A stretch of 64,000 nt of DNA from Anaerolineales bacterium (GTDB lineage: Bacteria > Chloroflexota > Anaerolineae > Anaerolineales > Villigracilaceae), in assembly GCA_015075275.1 (NCBI GenBank), contig JABTUU010000001.1, positions 1,527,267-1,591,266 on the forward strand, given 5' to 3'. Each line of letters begins with the position of its first letter. Within the stretch, counting starts at the first letter, position 1. A program made the position numbers and the translations under genes. Positions 1-8,361 of the stretch are shown one piece after another. The notes beneath the pieces were generated by a model that searched no databases, had not been told where the DNA came from, and worked only from the letters and a program-made list of their open reading frames with translations.

Positions 1-1520
1 TGATTAGTTACGAAGCCTGCCACGAAGCCGGGATTTTCCAGCGTAAACGCAAGGAGACGCCTTCCAAGGCTTTCGTTCTTAAAATCAAACTGGCTGATGT
101 CCAAATTCCCTTCGAAGGAATACTGCGAAAAAATGACCGCCATCTGCGAGGGATCGTCGAAGGCGAATGCGCCGACGAGTCGGTAGTTGTGAATCAGCCA
201 CGGCGTGATCGTCGCGGACATCACCAGACCGAATGCGACACAGGCGATGAGCCAATCTTTCCACTTCTTTTGATACACAAAGAAAGCAAGAATGAAAACA
301 AAAGGCAAAATGATGAGCGATTGCGTGCGGAGCAATAGCAAAAGCCCGAACGATCCGCCGGCGAGGATCGCCGATTTTACGTCGCGACGTTCAAGCCAGC
401 GGATGACGACGAGCATCACGAACGCGATGCCCATTGAAGTGGCGAAGTCGGTAATAAACATTTTTACGCTGGCGGTGCGCGTGTTGGCGGAGACCCACAG
501 CGTGGTCAATTCGCGAAAGACGGCGAAGAGGGCGACTGTCGCGCCCGCGGCGGGGGAATGAAGTTTGGCTCCAAGAAAATACAGCGCAACTGGAAACAAA
601 GCGAGGACCATGGTCTGCGCGACGATAATCCTGACGTAGTCTTGATCAAACAAGAAATGAAGCGCGGCAAGGAAGACCACATACAGCGGGCGCGGTGGAA
701 TGCCTCCGAAATAGTCCGCGCCGATGAGCAAAGATTGAGAGAGGTAATCATAAAAGCCAGCGTCGGAATATGGGAATGGCGTTGCATACGGAGGCGTGAT
801 AGGCGCATAGAAACTGTTTTTCAACGTTTCAATCGGGACAGAGAGCCAGAGGGCAGAGGCGGTTAGATAAAGAGAAAGAGGCAAGAGAAAATTGAGAATT
901 TGAGAACTAGAGAATTTAGTAATTGGGTATTTGAACAATTGGTAAATGAGGATGGTCGCGCCGAGGAGGATTGATAGGACAAGTTGCCAGCCAAGCATGG
1001 GAACGCCGGGCTCGCCCCAGTAAGCGCTGTCTTTGGCAACGCCGAGTTTAGTGAACGCAATAAAAGCAAACAAGGCAAGCAACAACACAAACGCCGCCAG
1101 CGAGGCAAGCAGGATCGGTTTGGTTTGTCGAAGCGCGTCAAGGTGAAATCCCGCTTTAAGGTAAAGGAGATATAACGCAAACTGGATCGAGAGGATCAGC
1201 AAATACCACAATAACGGACTTAGGCGCGCATAGATGGGCAGCGACGCTTGCGGGTTGAGATAACGTAGAAGAAAGAGAGTCAGGCTGAACGTCAGCGCGA
1301 GAAGCGCGAAAAAAGCGATCGGGCGAGGCTGAGCAAAGCGTTCTATTCGGAAGGGGCGAAATCCCTGCCACGCCGAAAGTGCGATAAGGGCGACGAAGAT
1401 CGCGATCAACGCCAGCCGCGCAAGCGAGAGATGTGCGCTCTCAGAAGGAATCAAAAGGAGCGCAGTCAACGCGACCGCGCCCTCGACTCCGCAGAGAAAA
1501 AAGAGAGTTGAAATTCTCAT
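1..1520 (-). CDS. Multi-pass membrane glycosyltransferase-like protein (3' end outside window)
   Basis: The minus frame is open from an ATG at 1520 to the left edge (about 506 codons), so the C-terminus is missing. The protein is almost entirely hydrophobic, with about ten membrane segments. A first large loop (PYSDAGFYDY, near residue 265) carries acidic residues where GT-C fold transferases such as the ArnT/PMT families place their catalytic acid. Later segments include AGGSFGLLLLLRTQS and a WLIHNYR motif, typical of Anaerolineae 'GT39-like' proteins. The likely role is transfer of a sugar from a lipid-phosphate donor outside the membrane; donor and acceptor are unknown. The ATG is 55 bp downstream of the preceding minus-strand gene, so both may be cotranscribed. 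Family assignment is inferred from topology and a few motifs. Confidence 0.6.
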   Translation of the reverse strand, partial: MRISTLFFLCGVEGAVALTALLLIPSESAHLSLARLALIAIFVALIALSAWQGFRPFRIERFAQPRPIAFFALLALTFSLTLFLLRYLNPQASLPIYARLSPLLWYLLILSIQFALYLLYLKAGFHLDALRQTKPILLASLAAFVLLLALFAFIAFTKLGVAKDSAYWGEPGVPMLGWQLVLSILLGATILIYQLFKYPITKFSSSQILNFLLPLSLYLTASALWLSVPIETLKNSFYAPITPPYATPFPYSDAGFYDYLSQSLLIGADYFGGIPPRPLYVVFLAALHFLFDQDYVRIIVAQTMVLALFPVALYFLGAKLHSPAAGATVALFAVFRELTTLWVSANTRTASVKMFITDFATSMGIAFVMLVVIRWLERRDVKSAILAGGSFGLLLLLRTQSLIILPFVFILAFFVYQKKWKDWLIACVAFGLVMSATITPWLIHNYRLVGAFAFDDPSQMAVIFSQYSFEGNLDISQFDFKNESLGRRLLAFTLENPGFVAGFVTN

Positions 1521-1574
1521 CAAAAGGTTGCGCCTGCAAGCAGACCGTCGCTTCGATCTCTCCGCAACAATGCG

Positions 1575-1889
1575 CTAGGAAGGGGTATAGAACTGAAACC
1601 CGCTGCGCGCCATGACGATTCGATACGAGAAGTTCTTAACGTAACCAAACAGACGTTCTTGCAAAATGCCCCAATCGTTGGACGAGAGGATCTGGCGCGC
1701 TTGCGTCGCGTCGGACGCGAGCAAGCCCACTTGAATTTGCGGATACGAACCATAGATGGTCGCCCAGGCTTCGGCGGGTTGTAAGCCCAATCGTTGCACG
1801 CCGGGGATAAATTCACCGATAACGAATTCAAAATATTCGTTATTTCGTTCGCCGAGGATATCCCATGTCATCAATACTTTGGCAGCCAT
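1575..1889 (-). CDS. Conserved small protein of unknown function
   Basis: A 104-residue soluble protein without signal peptide or membrane segment. It begins MAAKVLMTWDILGER and contains a Trp/Tyr-rich centre (AWATIYGSYPQIQVG) followed by an Ala/Gln-rich helix and a Tyr-rich C-terminus. Codon choice matches neighbouring genes, and it sits 15 bp downstream of the MBL-fold hydrolase on the same strand, so the two are probably one transcript. I do not recognise a named family with certainty; the pattern suggests a small alpha/beta-fold protein that recurs in Chloroflexota. Function unknown. Confidence 0.6.
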   Translation of the reverse strand: MAAKVLMTWDILGERNNEYFEFVIGEFIPGVQRLGLQPAEAWATIYGSYPQIQVGLLASDATQARQILSSNDWGILQERLFGYVKNFSYRIVMARSGFQFYTPS

Positions 1890-1904
1890 AAGTCCTTAAT
1901 TATT

Positions 1905-2564
1905 CTAATTCGACTGATAGTCTAACACGACTACGCGCGTTTCATCGGGAAGGCTGGAGCGCGTTACTTTCAGCGACGGTTGCGGTTCAGGCTTCGACAA
2001 GCCCATCTCCTTGATGAATTTGCCGAGTGAGTCGAGCGATAATTTCGCAGCAGGCGTGGCGTAGTGCATCGGGATCACGATATTCGGTTCGATCAGGCTA
2101 ATAACCTCCGCCGCTTTCGCCGCGTTTAACCCGCCGCCGCCGCCGACCGGCGTCAGCGCAACGTTAATTGTGCCCAATAATTCAAGCTCCGATTGAGTCG
2201 GCGTTTGCCGCAAATCGCCAAGATGCGCCACCGTGATGCCGTCATAATCGAACACATAGATCGTGTTGCGCGGCGCGGCGCTTCCCTTCTTCTTGCCGCC
2301 GGCGTCGCCATTCTCGGTGGCGACGCCGGTGATGAACACGCCGCCGATCTCAAATTCGCCCGGTCCGCGGATAACGTGCGAAGCGCCTTTGACTGCGTCC
2401 GCATGATTGTGACCGGGCGCGTCGTGGCTGATCGTAACGATATCTGATTTAAGTTTAAGCGCTGAATAGCCGATGGATTTGCTGTCGAATGGGTCCGTCG
2501 CTACCGTCGCATAGTTGCGCTCGGTGAGACGAAAACAAGAATGTCCGTACCAGGTGATTTCCAT
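1905..2564 (-). CDS. MBL-fold metal-dependent hydrolase (COG2220-like)
   Basis: 219 residues of the metallo-beta-lactamase superfamily, in the UPF0173/UlaG-like branch. Visible elements are the N-terminal WYGHSCF strand-His, a TDPF turn near residue 24, the metal region ISHDAPGHNHAD near residue 47 (the family's relaxed form of HxHxDH), a GEFEIGG strand, HLGDL near residue 114 and a terminal IPMHYATPAA histidine. The fold is complete and of normal length. Members hydrolyse a wide range of phosphate or amide esters, so no substrate is proposed. It heads a minus-strand group with the small gene downstream and is divergent from the ABC ATPase at 2698. Confidence 0.85.
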   Translation of the reverse strand: MEITWYGHSCFRLTERNYATVATDPFDSKSIGYSALKLKSDIVTISHDAPGHNHADAVKGASHVIRGPGEFEIGGVFITGVATENGDAGGKKKGSAAPRNTIYVFDYDGITVAHLGDLRQTPTQSELELLGTINVALTPVGGGGGLNAAKAAEVISLIEPNIVIPMHYATPAAKLSLDSLGKFIKEMGLSKPEPQPSLKVTRSSLPDETRVVVLDYQSN

Positions 2565-2697
2565 GTATGAGAAGCCTCCAAAGGGTATTATACCCGCTTA
2601 GGTCCATTGCGCTCAAACTTAATAGCTCGCGTTTTCAAGCGTTATACGCCGGTGTACAATGTGCTCACGATATTCCCACGAAACGGAGGAAAGACTC

Positions 2698-3798
2698 ATG
2701 GCAAGCGTAACGTTCGATCATGTGTTCAAAAAGTATGGCGAAGTGACCGCTGTAAACGATTTGAACCTTCAAATTGAAGACAAGGAATTCCTTGTGTTGG
2801 TTGGACCCTCCGGGTGCGGCAAGACCACCGCCCTGCGATGTCTCGCCGGTTTGGAAGAGATCACCGCTGGCGATATCCGCATCGGCGAGCGCGTGGTGAA
2901 CGATGTGGCGCCGAAAGACCGCGATATTGCCATGGTCTTTCAGTCGTACGCGTTGTACCCGCATCTTTCGGTGTACGACAATATGGCGTTCGGTTTGAAA
3001 CTCCGCAAGACGCCGAAAGAGGAGATCAAGCGCCGCGTGAGCGAAGCCGCCGAAATTTTGGGTATCACTGATTACCTCAACCGGAAACCGCGCCAACTCT
3101 CGGGCGGACAGCGCCAGCGCGTGGCGGTCGGGCGCGCCATCGTGCGCGAGCCGAAGGTCTTTTTGTTCGACGAGCCGCTCTCGAACCTCGACGCCAAACT
3201 GCGCGTGCAGATGCGCTCGGAGATCAGCAAGCTTCATCAGCGTTTGCAGACCACCTTCATTTATGTGACCCACGATCAGACCGAAGCCATGACCATGGCG
3301 ACGCGCATTGCGGTGATCAATAAGGGCGTGCTGCAGCAACTGGATGCGCCGCAGAATTTGTACGACCGACCGCACAATCTTTTCGTGGCTGGCTTCATTG
3401 GTTCGCCCGCCATAAACTTCTTCCGCGGCAAGTTGCGTAAAGACGGAGATAAATTGCTGGTGGATACGGGCGACTTCTCGGTGACGATCCCTTCTTCAAA
3501 GACAAAAGCATACGAGGCATACGCCGGTAAAGACGTTATCTTCGGCATCCGCCCTGAGAATATTCACGATGCAGACTTCGTCCCCGCCAACACCGACTCG
3601 GAGAAGGTCTCCGCCAAAGTGGATGTGACCGAGTTGATGGGCAACGAGATTTTCCTGTATCTGGTCAGTGGAGCAAATACTTTCGTCGCCCGCGTTGACC
3701 CGCGCTCGAAACTGCGCATGGGACAGCAAGCTCAAGTAGCGTTCGACATGGATAACTTCCACATTTTCGATGCGGAAACCGAACAGGCGATTCGATAA
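2698..3798 (+). CDS. ABC transporter ATP-binding protein, UgpC/MalK type
   Basis: 366 residues. The start is the ATG at 2698, preceded by a strong GGAGG; an upstream in-frame start 39 bp earlier lacks one. The N-terminal nucleotide-binding domain has Walker A GPSGCGKTT (about residue 38), signature LSGGQRQR (about 135), Walker B FLFDEPLSNLDAKLR and the H-loop YVTHDQTEAM. Residues about 240-366 form the TOBE/MOP-like regulatory domain (FGIRPENI and later) typical of ATPases energising sugar, polyol or glycerol-phosphate importers. No permease or binding protein is adjacent. Such MalK/MsmK-like ATPases often serve several CUT1 importers encoded elsewhere, which is my inference here. Alpha-glucan genes follow immediately downstream. 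Confidence 0.9.
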   Translation: MASVTFDHVFKKYGEVTAVNDLNLQIEDKEFLVLVGPSGCGKTTALRCLAGLEEITAGDIRIGERVVNDVAPKDRDIAMVFQSYALYPHLSVYDNMAFGLKLRKTPKEEIKRRVSEAAEILGITDYLNRKPRQLSGGQRQRVAVGRAIVREPKVFLFDEPLSNLDAKLRVQMRSEISKLHQRLQTTFIYVTHDQTEAMTMATRIAVINKGVLQQLDAPQNLYDRPHNLFVAGFIGSPAINFFRGKLRKDGDKLLVDTGDFSVTIPSSKTKAYEAYAGKDVIFGIRPENIHDADFVPANTDSEKVSAKVDVTELMGNEIFLYLVSGANTFVARVDPRSKLRMGQQAQVAFDMDNFHIFDAETEQAIR

Positions 3799-3822
3799 CC
3801 TGTCGGTCATACGCTCTTCCAT

Positions 3823-3855
3823 CCCCGGTGTCTGTCTGGACGCCGGGCGTTTTTC
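3823..3855 (+). terminator. Rho-independent terminator after the ABC ATPase
   Basis: A GC-rich stem (CCCGGTGTC pairing with GACGCCGGG, one bulged base) is followed by GCG and a T5 run at 3850-3854. It lies 25 bp past the ABC stop codon and separates that gene from the trehalose synthase remnant. Confidence 0.75.
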
Positions 3856-3944
3856 ATCCTGTCGCGTTGACGAACTTCTCAAATGTACGCCGGCGCCGAC
3901 GGCGTTTCCGTAAAATTTGGAAGAATCGGAATCATTATGTCTTC

Positions 3945-4622
3945 CACGATGAATTGACTCTCGAAATGGTCACGCCGCAAGAACGCCAATGGATGTGGGA
4001 TCAGTACGCGCCCGAACCGCGCATGAGGATCAACCTCGGCATTCGCCGCCGCCTCGCGCCCTTGCTGGATAACGACCGGCGCAAGATCGAACTGGCGAAC
4101 TCACTGCTGTTCACATTGCCCGGCTCGCCCATCATCTACTATGGCGACGAGATCGGCATGGGAGACAACATCGAACTCCTCGACCGAAACGGCGTCCGCA
4201 CGCCGATGCAATGGGACGACTCGCTCAACGGAGGGTTCACAACCGGCAAGCCTTTTACCGAGTTGATCAAAGGCGAGCTGGGATACAAAAAAATCAACGC
4301 CTCGAATCAATCTGCCAACCCGGGCTCGTTATTCCATTCCATCAGCCGCATGGTAAAAATCCGTAAAAAACGTCAGGCCTTTGGACGTGGGGATATGGAG
4401 TGGATCGAAACGAACAACCCGTCGTTGGCGGTTTACGCGCGCAAACATCAAGACGAAACGCTGCTTATCATCAACAACCTAACGGGCAATTCCCAAACGA
4501 CAGAACTCTCCCCGGATCATCGAGCCAAGTATGTTAACCTGCTTTCAGATACCGAGTTCCAAATCGAGTCTCCACTGACGCTCGAACCATACGCGTATCT
4601 GTGGCTGAAGAAGCAGACCTGA
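3945..4622 (+). pseudogene. treS: C-terminal remnant of trehalose synthase (maltose alpha-D-glucosyltransferase)
   Basis: From HDELTLEMVT at 3945 to the stop at 4622 the frame reads as the C-terminal part of a GH13 trehalose synthase: RMRINLGIRRRLAPLLDNDRR, SPIIYYGDEIGMGDNI, RTPMQWDD and a C-terminal beta domain. The full enzyme is about 550 residues or longer, and the missing N-terminal half holds the (beta/alpha)8 barrel with the catalytic Asp and Glu. Upstream sequence in frame (3828-3944) is Arg-rich and unlike TreS; its only start-like codon lies inside the terminator, with no ribosome site. An internal Met could initiate a fragment, but it could not be an enzyme. I read it as a 5'-deleted gene whose remainder is still open, hence recent decay. 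Confidence 0.8.
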
Positions 4623-4722
4623 CGCTCAACCCCAGCCAAGAAAACTTTTATTTAGAGTAGAATCAAACAGACAGGACAAGAGAACATCTTGTCCTGCTTT
4701 ATTCCAACGCCGAGGCAATTCA

Positions 4723-6207
4723 ATGTCCACACCAGAATGGGTGCAAGACGCAATTTTTTATCAGATTTTTCCCGACCGATTCGCGCGCGGCAGGCGCATG
4801 CCCGACATCGGTTTCGAGGCGTGGGATTCTGCCCCCACCCCGCACGGATTCAAAGGCGGCGATCTGTTCGGAGTTGCCGAGCGACTCGACTATCTAAAGG
4901 ATTTGGGCGTCACCGCGCTGTACCTCAACCCGATATTTTCATCCGCTTCCAATCACCGCTATCACACATACGACTACTACAACGTAGACCCTCTGCTCGG
5001 CGGCAATGACGCCCTGCGCACCCTGCTGGACTCCGCGCACAAGAAAAACATCCGCGTCATTCTCGACGGGGTGTTTAATCACGCCTCGCGGGGTTTCTGG
5101 CAATTTCATCATGTGCTCGAGAACGGAGCAGGCTCGCCATACAAAGATTGGTTCTTCTTCGATGAAGAGAGATTGACAGGTAAAAAACATTGGGGCGCGT
5201 ACCCAAGTCCGCATGAACAAAAACTTTTGCATCACGAGGATAGTCTCACCGCCATCGGTTATCGCGCGTGGTGGAACTTGCCCGCCCTGCCAAAGTTCAA
5301 CACGAACACGCCAGCGGTGCGCGAATTCCTCTTCGACGTTGCAGAACATTGGATTCGATTCGGCGTGGACGGTTGGAGGCTCGATGTCCCCGCCGAGATT
5401 GACGACGACTCGTTCTGGCAGGAATTCCGCCGCCGCGTGAGGGCGGTCAACCCCGAGGCGTACATCGTCGGCGAGATCTGGCACGAGTCACAGCGCTGGC
5501 TGCAAGGCGATCAGTTCGACGCGGTGATGAATTACGTCGTCACAAACGCCTGCGCCGCGTTCTTCCCCGCCAAGCATCTCGACCTGCGCGTAACACATCA
5601 ACAATCGAATTTCCGCAACATTCAACACGCCATTGACGCGCACGAGTTCGCAGACCGCATTGACCACATGATGAGCTTGTATAAACCCGAAATTACGCGC
5701 TCGCAATTGAACCTGCTCGACAGCCATGACATGCCGCGCTTTCTCTCGTTTGCAAGCGGCGACAAAGCCTCGCTCAAACTCGCGTGGCTGTTCATCATGA
5801 CCATCGTCGGCGCGCCGTGCATCTACTACGGCGACGAGATCGGTCTCGACGGCGAACACGATCCCTTTTGCCGAAAGTCATTCTCTTGGGATGAACACAC
5901 GTGGGACAAAGACCTGCTCGGATATTTCAAACAGATCATCGCATTGCGAAAGAAAACCCCCGCTTTCAGGCGCGGCGATATGAAACGACTGTGGTCGGCG
6001 AACGGCGTGTACGCCTTCTCGCGCTCGTTCGAGGGGAAAACGTTTATCGTGGCGCTGAACGCGTCTGAAAAGGCGGAGCAGATTCACGTCACGCATGAAT
6101 CGCAAAAACTTCCAAAGGCGGCTTTTGGGAATCCGTCTGAGATAAAGAAAGCGGACGGGCGGCTCAACCTAACCATCCCTGCTCGAAGCGGAGTGGTGTT
6201 GAAGTAA
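4723..6207 (+). CDS. GH13 alpha-glycosidase (neopullulanase / maltodextrin glucosidase type)
   Basis: 494 residues, cytoplasmic (no signal peptide). The GH13 regions are all present: YLNPIFSSASNHRYHTYDYYNVDP (region V/I area), VILDGVFNHAS, region II GVDGWRLDVPAEI with the nucleophile Asp, region III IVGEIWHES with the acid/base Glu, and region IV LLDSHDMPRF with the transition-state Asp. IYYGDEIG and a C-terminal beta domain follow. The start MSTPEWVQDAIFYQIFPDRF is the usual opening of neopullulanase/cyclomaltodextrinase-like enzymes lacking the N-terminal CBM34. The likely role is hydrolysis of alpha-1,4 (and perhaps 1,6) linked maltooligosaccharides. It follows the TreS remnant by 100 bp and shares its glucan theme. 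Exact specificity cannot be read from sequence. Confidence 0.9.
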   Translation: MSTPEWVQDAIFYQIFPDRFARGRRMPDIGFEAWDSAPTPHGFKGGDLFGVAERLDYLKDLGVTALYLNPIFSSASNHRYHTYDYYNVDPLLGGNDALRTLLDSAHKKNIRVILDGVFNHASRGFWQFHHVLENGAGSPYKDWFFFDEERLTGKKHWGAYPSPHEQKLLHHEDSLTAIGYRAWWNLPALPKFNTNTPAVREFLFDVAEHWIRFGVDGWRLDVPAEIDDDSFWQEFRRRVRAVNPEAYIVGEIWHESQRWLQGDQFDAVMNYVVTNACAAFFPAKHLDLRVTHQQSNFRNIQHAIDAHEFADRIDHMMSLYKPEITRSQLNLLDSHDMPRFLSFASGDKASLKLAWLFIMTIVGAPCIYYGDEIGLDGEHDPFCRKSFSWDEHTWDKDLLGYFKQIIALRKKTPAFRRGDMKRLWSANGVYAFSRSFEGKTFIVALNASEKAEQIHVTHESQKLPKAAFGNPSEIKKADGRLNLTIPARSGVVLK

Positions 6208-6212
6208 TTCGA

Positions 6213-6947
6213 TTATCCCCACATCGCTTTCACCAGCGCGGGCAATATTTCGCCTGATTTTCCCTGCAAGAAAAAATCCGCTTTTTCTGTTAATGGCGTT
6301 GTCTCCGCGTTGATCTCGACGATGATCGCGCCGTTTTTCTTTGCGGCGTGCGCCAGCGACGCGGCAGGTTGGACAACGCCCGACGTGCCGATCGAAAAAT
6401 AGACGTCGCACGCGCGACTCGCTTCGACCGCCCTTTCGAGCTGGTTGCGCGGAAGCGACTCTCCAAACCAGACGACATCCGGTCTCAGCAGACCTTCGCA
6501 GTAATCGCAACGAGGAACGGTTTCAGAATCCTCATTCCACGTTTCGGCATACTCTCCACATTCGGAGCATCGCACGCGCTGAATGTTGCCGTGCAGTTCA
6601 AGGAGCGCGAGACTCCCCGCCATGCGATGCAAGCCATCTACATTTTGCGTGATTAAAGTAAATTGTGGAATCTTCTTTTCGACCTCAGCCAGCGCGTAAT
6701 GCCCGGCGTTGGGTCTCGCCCCTTTGATGGCTTCGCGTCGCCATGCGTACCAATCCCATACAAGTTTGGGATCGCGGGCGAAGGCTTCGGGCGAGGCTAA
6801 TTCCTCCGGTCTATACTGCGCCCACAAACCTATTTGAGAATCGCGAAAGGTGCGAAGCCCGCTCTCTTGCGAAGCGCCCGCGCCGGTCAACGCAACTGCC
6901 CTAGACGCGCCGCGGAGAAACGAAAGCAGTTCAGCGGAAATATTCAC
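6213..6947 (-). CDS. cobB: NAD-dependent protein deacylase, SIR2 family (CobB-like sirtuin)
   Basis: 244 residues. The sirtuin core is complete: GAGASQESGLRTFR for NAD binding, TQNVDGLH with the catalytic His on LHGN, zinc ligands CSEC and CDYC, RPDVVWFGE, IGTSGVVQPA and IVEINAE. It removes acyl groups from protein lysines using NAD. I prefer the GTG at 6947 over the ATG at 6965, because GTG overlaps the stop of the upstream lipoprotein as GTGA, implying translational coupling. In the same window an acetyl-CoA synthetase (52121) carries the [11 protein letters not shown] lysine that is the classical CobB substrate in other bacteria. That connection is inference. Confidence 0.9.
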   Translation of the reverse strand: MNISAELLSFLRGASRAVALTGAGASQESGLRTFRDSQIGLWAQYRPEELASPEAFARDPKLVWDWYAWRREAIKGARPNAGHYALAEVEKKIPQFTLITQNVDGLHRMAGSLALLELHGNIQRVRCSECGEYAETWNEDSETVPRCDYCEGLLRPDVVWFGESLPRNQLERAVEASRACDVYFSIGTSGVVQPAASLAHAAKKNGAIIVEINAETTPLTEKADFFLQGKSGEILPALVKAMWG

Positions 6948-7609
6948 GGCACAAGCGATCGGCACATTACAAGCGACAAGCTCTGATTAAAGATATCGCT
7001 GCGAAAAAGTTCACTGCCTTTTTTATCGTAGGCGATCAGTTGATATTCGATCCATGCATCTCGAAACCAGTAGTATTTTCGGATGTTTACTGCGCTCACA
7101 TCATACGAAAAGGTATTGTCTTCGTTCTTGTCCAATTGGAGCGAGCTCCATTCGCCCAGCAACATCGTATCCGATTTCTCGCGTGGGCGCATAAACAGCA
7201 AGAGGTAATCGGTCGTCCTCGCGTCTTGCAGGGCGATATTAAACGTCACAATGCGCGGCGAACAGGGACCCGTGTTGTAATATAAGGTGTACGAGGACAA
7301 TAGGATCATCAGAAAGCCAAGTTTGACGGGCGTTAAGGTCAACGGATCCAATGGAAAGAACATGGTGGGCGTTTCAGTCGGATCGTCGGGCGCGAGCGGC
7401 GTTCTCGCAGGCGTGAAGGTTGTGCGAGTCGGAGTCGCCATAGCGAACAGATCGCGCGTGGGGATTAACGTCACCGTCGGCGGAGGCGTGAACGTTTCAG
7501 GCGGGAGCGAAGGCGTATACGTAGCGACCAGATCGAGAAGCGGCGTCAACCCAGAGCATCCGCTCAAGAATACGACGGCGATCAGCGCAGCTTGAATAAA
7601 TTTTTTCAT
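6944..7609 (-). CDS. Thr/Pro-linker lipoprotein, paralogue A
   Basis: 221 residues from the ATG at 7609, which follows an AAAGGA ribosome site; a longer frame to 7684 overlaps the upstream gene and lacks one. A lipoprotein signal ends in FLSGC (Cys about residue 18), followed by a Thr/Pro-rich linker (residues about 30-95) and a globular C-terminal domain with two cysteines. That domain resembles the next gene (7632-8315): both show a Cys near its start, a 'DYLLLFMR' / 'KYVLLYAR' strand, an acidic 'NEDNTF' / 'NDNDLGTYFY' turn, 'DAWIEYQL' / 'DAWLQYQF', and end in CR. An extracellular surface lipoprotein of unknown function. Confidence 0.75.
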   Translation of the reverse strand: MKKFIQAALIAVVFLSGCSGLTPLLDLVATYTPSLPPETFTPPPTVTLIPTRDLFAMATPTRTTFTPARTPLAPDDPTETPTMFFPLDPLTLTPVKLGFLMILLSSYTLYYNTGPCSPRIVTFNIALQDARTTDYLLLFMRPREKSDTMLLGEWSSLQLDKNEDNTFSYDVSAVNIRKYYWFRDAWIEYQLIAYDKKGSELFRSDIFNQSLSLVMCRSLVP

Positions 7610-7631
7610 GGAATGTCCTTTGCCGGCGCCG

Positions 7632-8315
7632 TCAGCGGTTAATCGCGCGGCAACTGGTGAGCGAAATTTCATTTCGTGAAACAACCGAGCGCCCTAAAAC
7701 TCTTAACCCAGCCGTCGAACCGACAAACTGATACTGCAGCCAGGCGTCTTCGTATTCTTCATAGTTAGCGATCTGATCCACATAGAGCGTGTAGAAATAT
7801 GTTCCAAGGTCGTTATCGTTCATCATAGCGCCCAACCCCCAATCGGAGCGACGCGCGCTATATTTATCTTGCAAGCGAGCATACAGAAGGACGTATTTTA
7901 ATCCCGTGGTCGGAACGGCGTTCACGGTAAATTTAATCGAGCGGTCGCCGTCGCAGTTATAACCCCAGATTAATTGATTGGTAGAAAGCCGCGTATAACC
8001 GAACAACTGCGGAGAAGGCGTAAATAACGTGATGTCCACCGGCTCCAACGTGATAGTCGGGCGGACTGACGGCGTGGCAGTGGGCGGTTTCGCGCTGGGA
8101 ATCAAGGGCGCCGCTGTGCCGGCGGCTGTGGTCGGTTCTGCCGTATTAATTACAAATAGGTCGGGCGTAAACGTGGCAGGCAAGGCGAAGGGCGTCGAAG
8201 TGGGCGCGGGCGCATTAGCCACAGTTGTCGGCGCTAACAGAGAAGATAGGTCCGGAAGCGCGCCGCACCCTGCCAGCAGAGCGGCAATGATATTAATAAT
8301 AACGAAGCGTTTCAT
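7632..8315 (-). CDS. Thr/Pro-linker lipoprotein, paralogue B
   Basis: 227 residues: signal MKRFVIINIIAALLAGC with lipobox LAGC, a linker rich in Ala, Pro and Thr (about 25-105), then the same C-terminal domain as its downstream neighbour with a conserved Cys near the domain start and another near the C-terminus. Twenty-two base pairs separate it from paralogue A, pointing to tandem duplication followed by strong divergence. It lies 46 bp downstream of a membrane-anchored TolB-like propeller, so the three probably form one cell-surface operon. No known domain name recognised. Confidence 0.75.
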   Translation of the reverse strand: MKRFVIINIIAALLAGCGALPDLSSLLAPTTVANAPAPTSTPFALPATFTPDLFVINTAEPTTAAGTAAPLIPSAKPPTATPSVRPTITLEPVDITLFTPSPQLFGYTRLSTNQLIWGYNCDGDRSIKFTVNAVPTTGLKYVLLYARLQDKYSARRSDWGLGAMMNDNDLGTYFYTLYVDQIANYEEYEDAWLQYQFVGSTAGLRVLGRSVVSRNEISLTSCRAINR

Positions 8316-8361
8316 GAATCACCTTTGTCAGCATGCGCATTAGCGTTCTCCGGCGCAACTC

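Noticed and set aside
2665..3375. 236-codon minus-strand frame opposite the ABC ATPase
   Set aside because: His/Arg-rich shadow of a clear ABC gene; the real frame has all Walker motifs.
3828..3944. Treating the TreS remnant as a full gene starting at 3828
   Set aside because: The start codon lies inside the ABC terminator hairpin and the first 39 residues have no resemblance to TreS.
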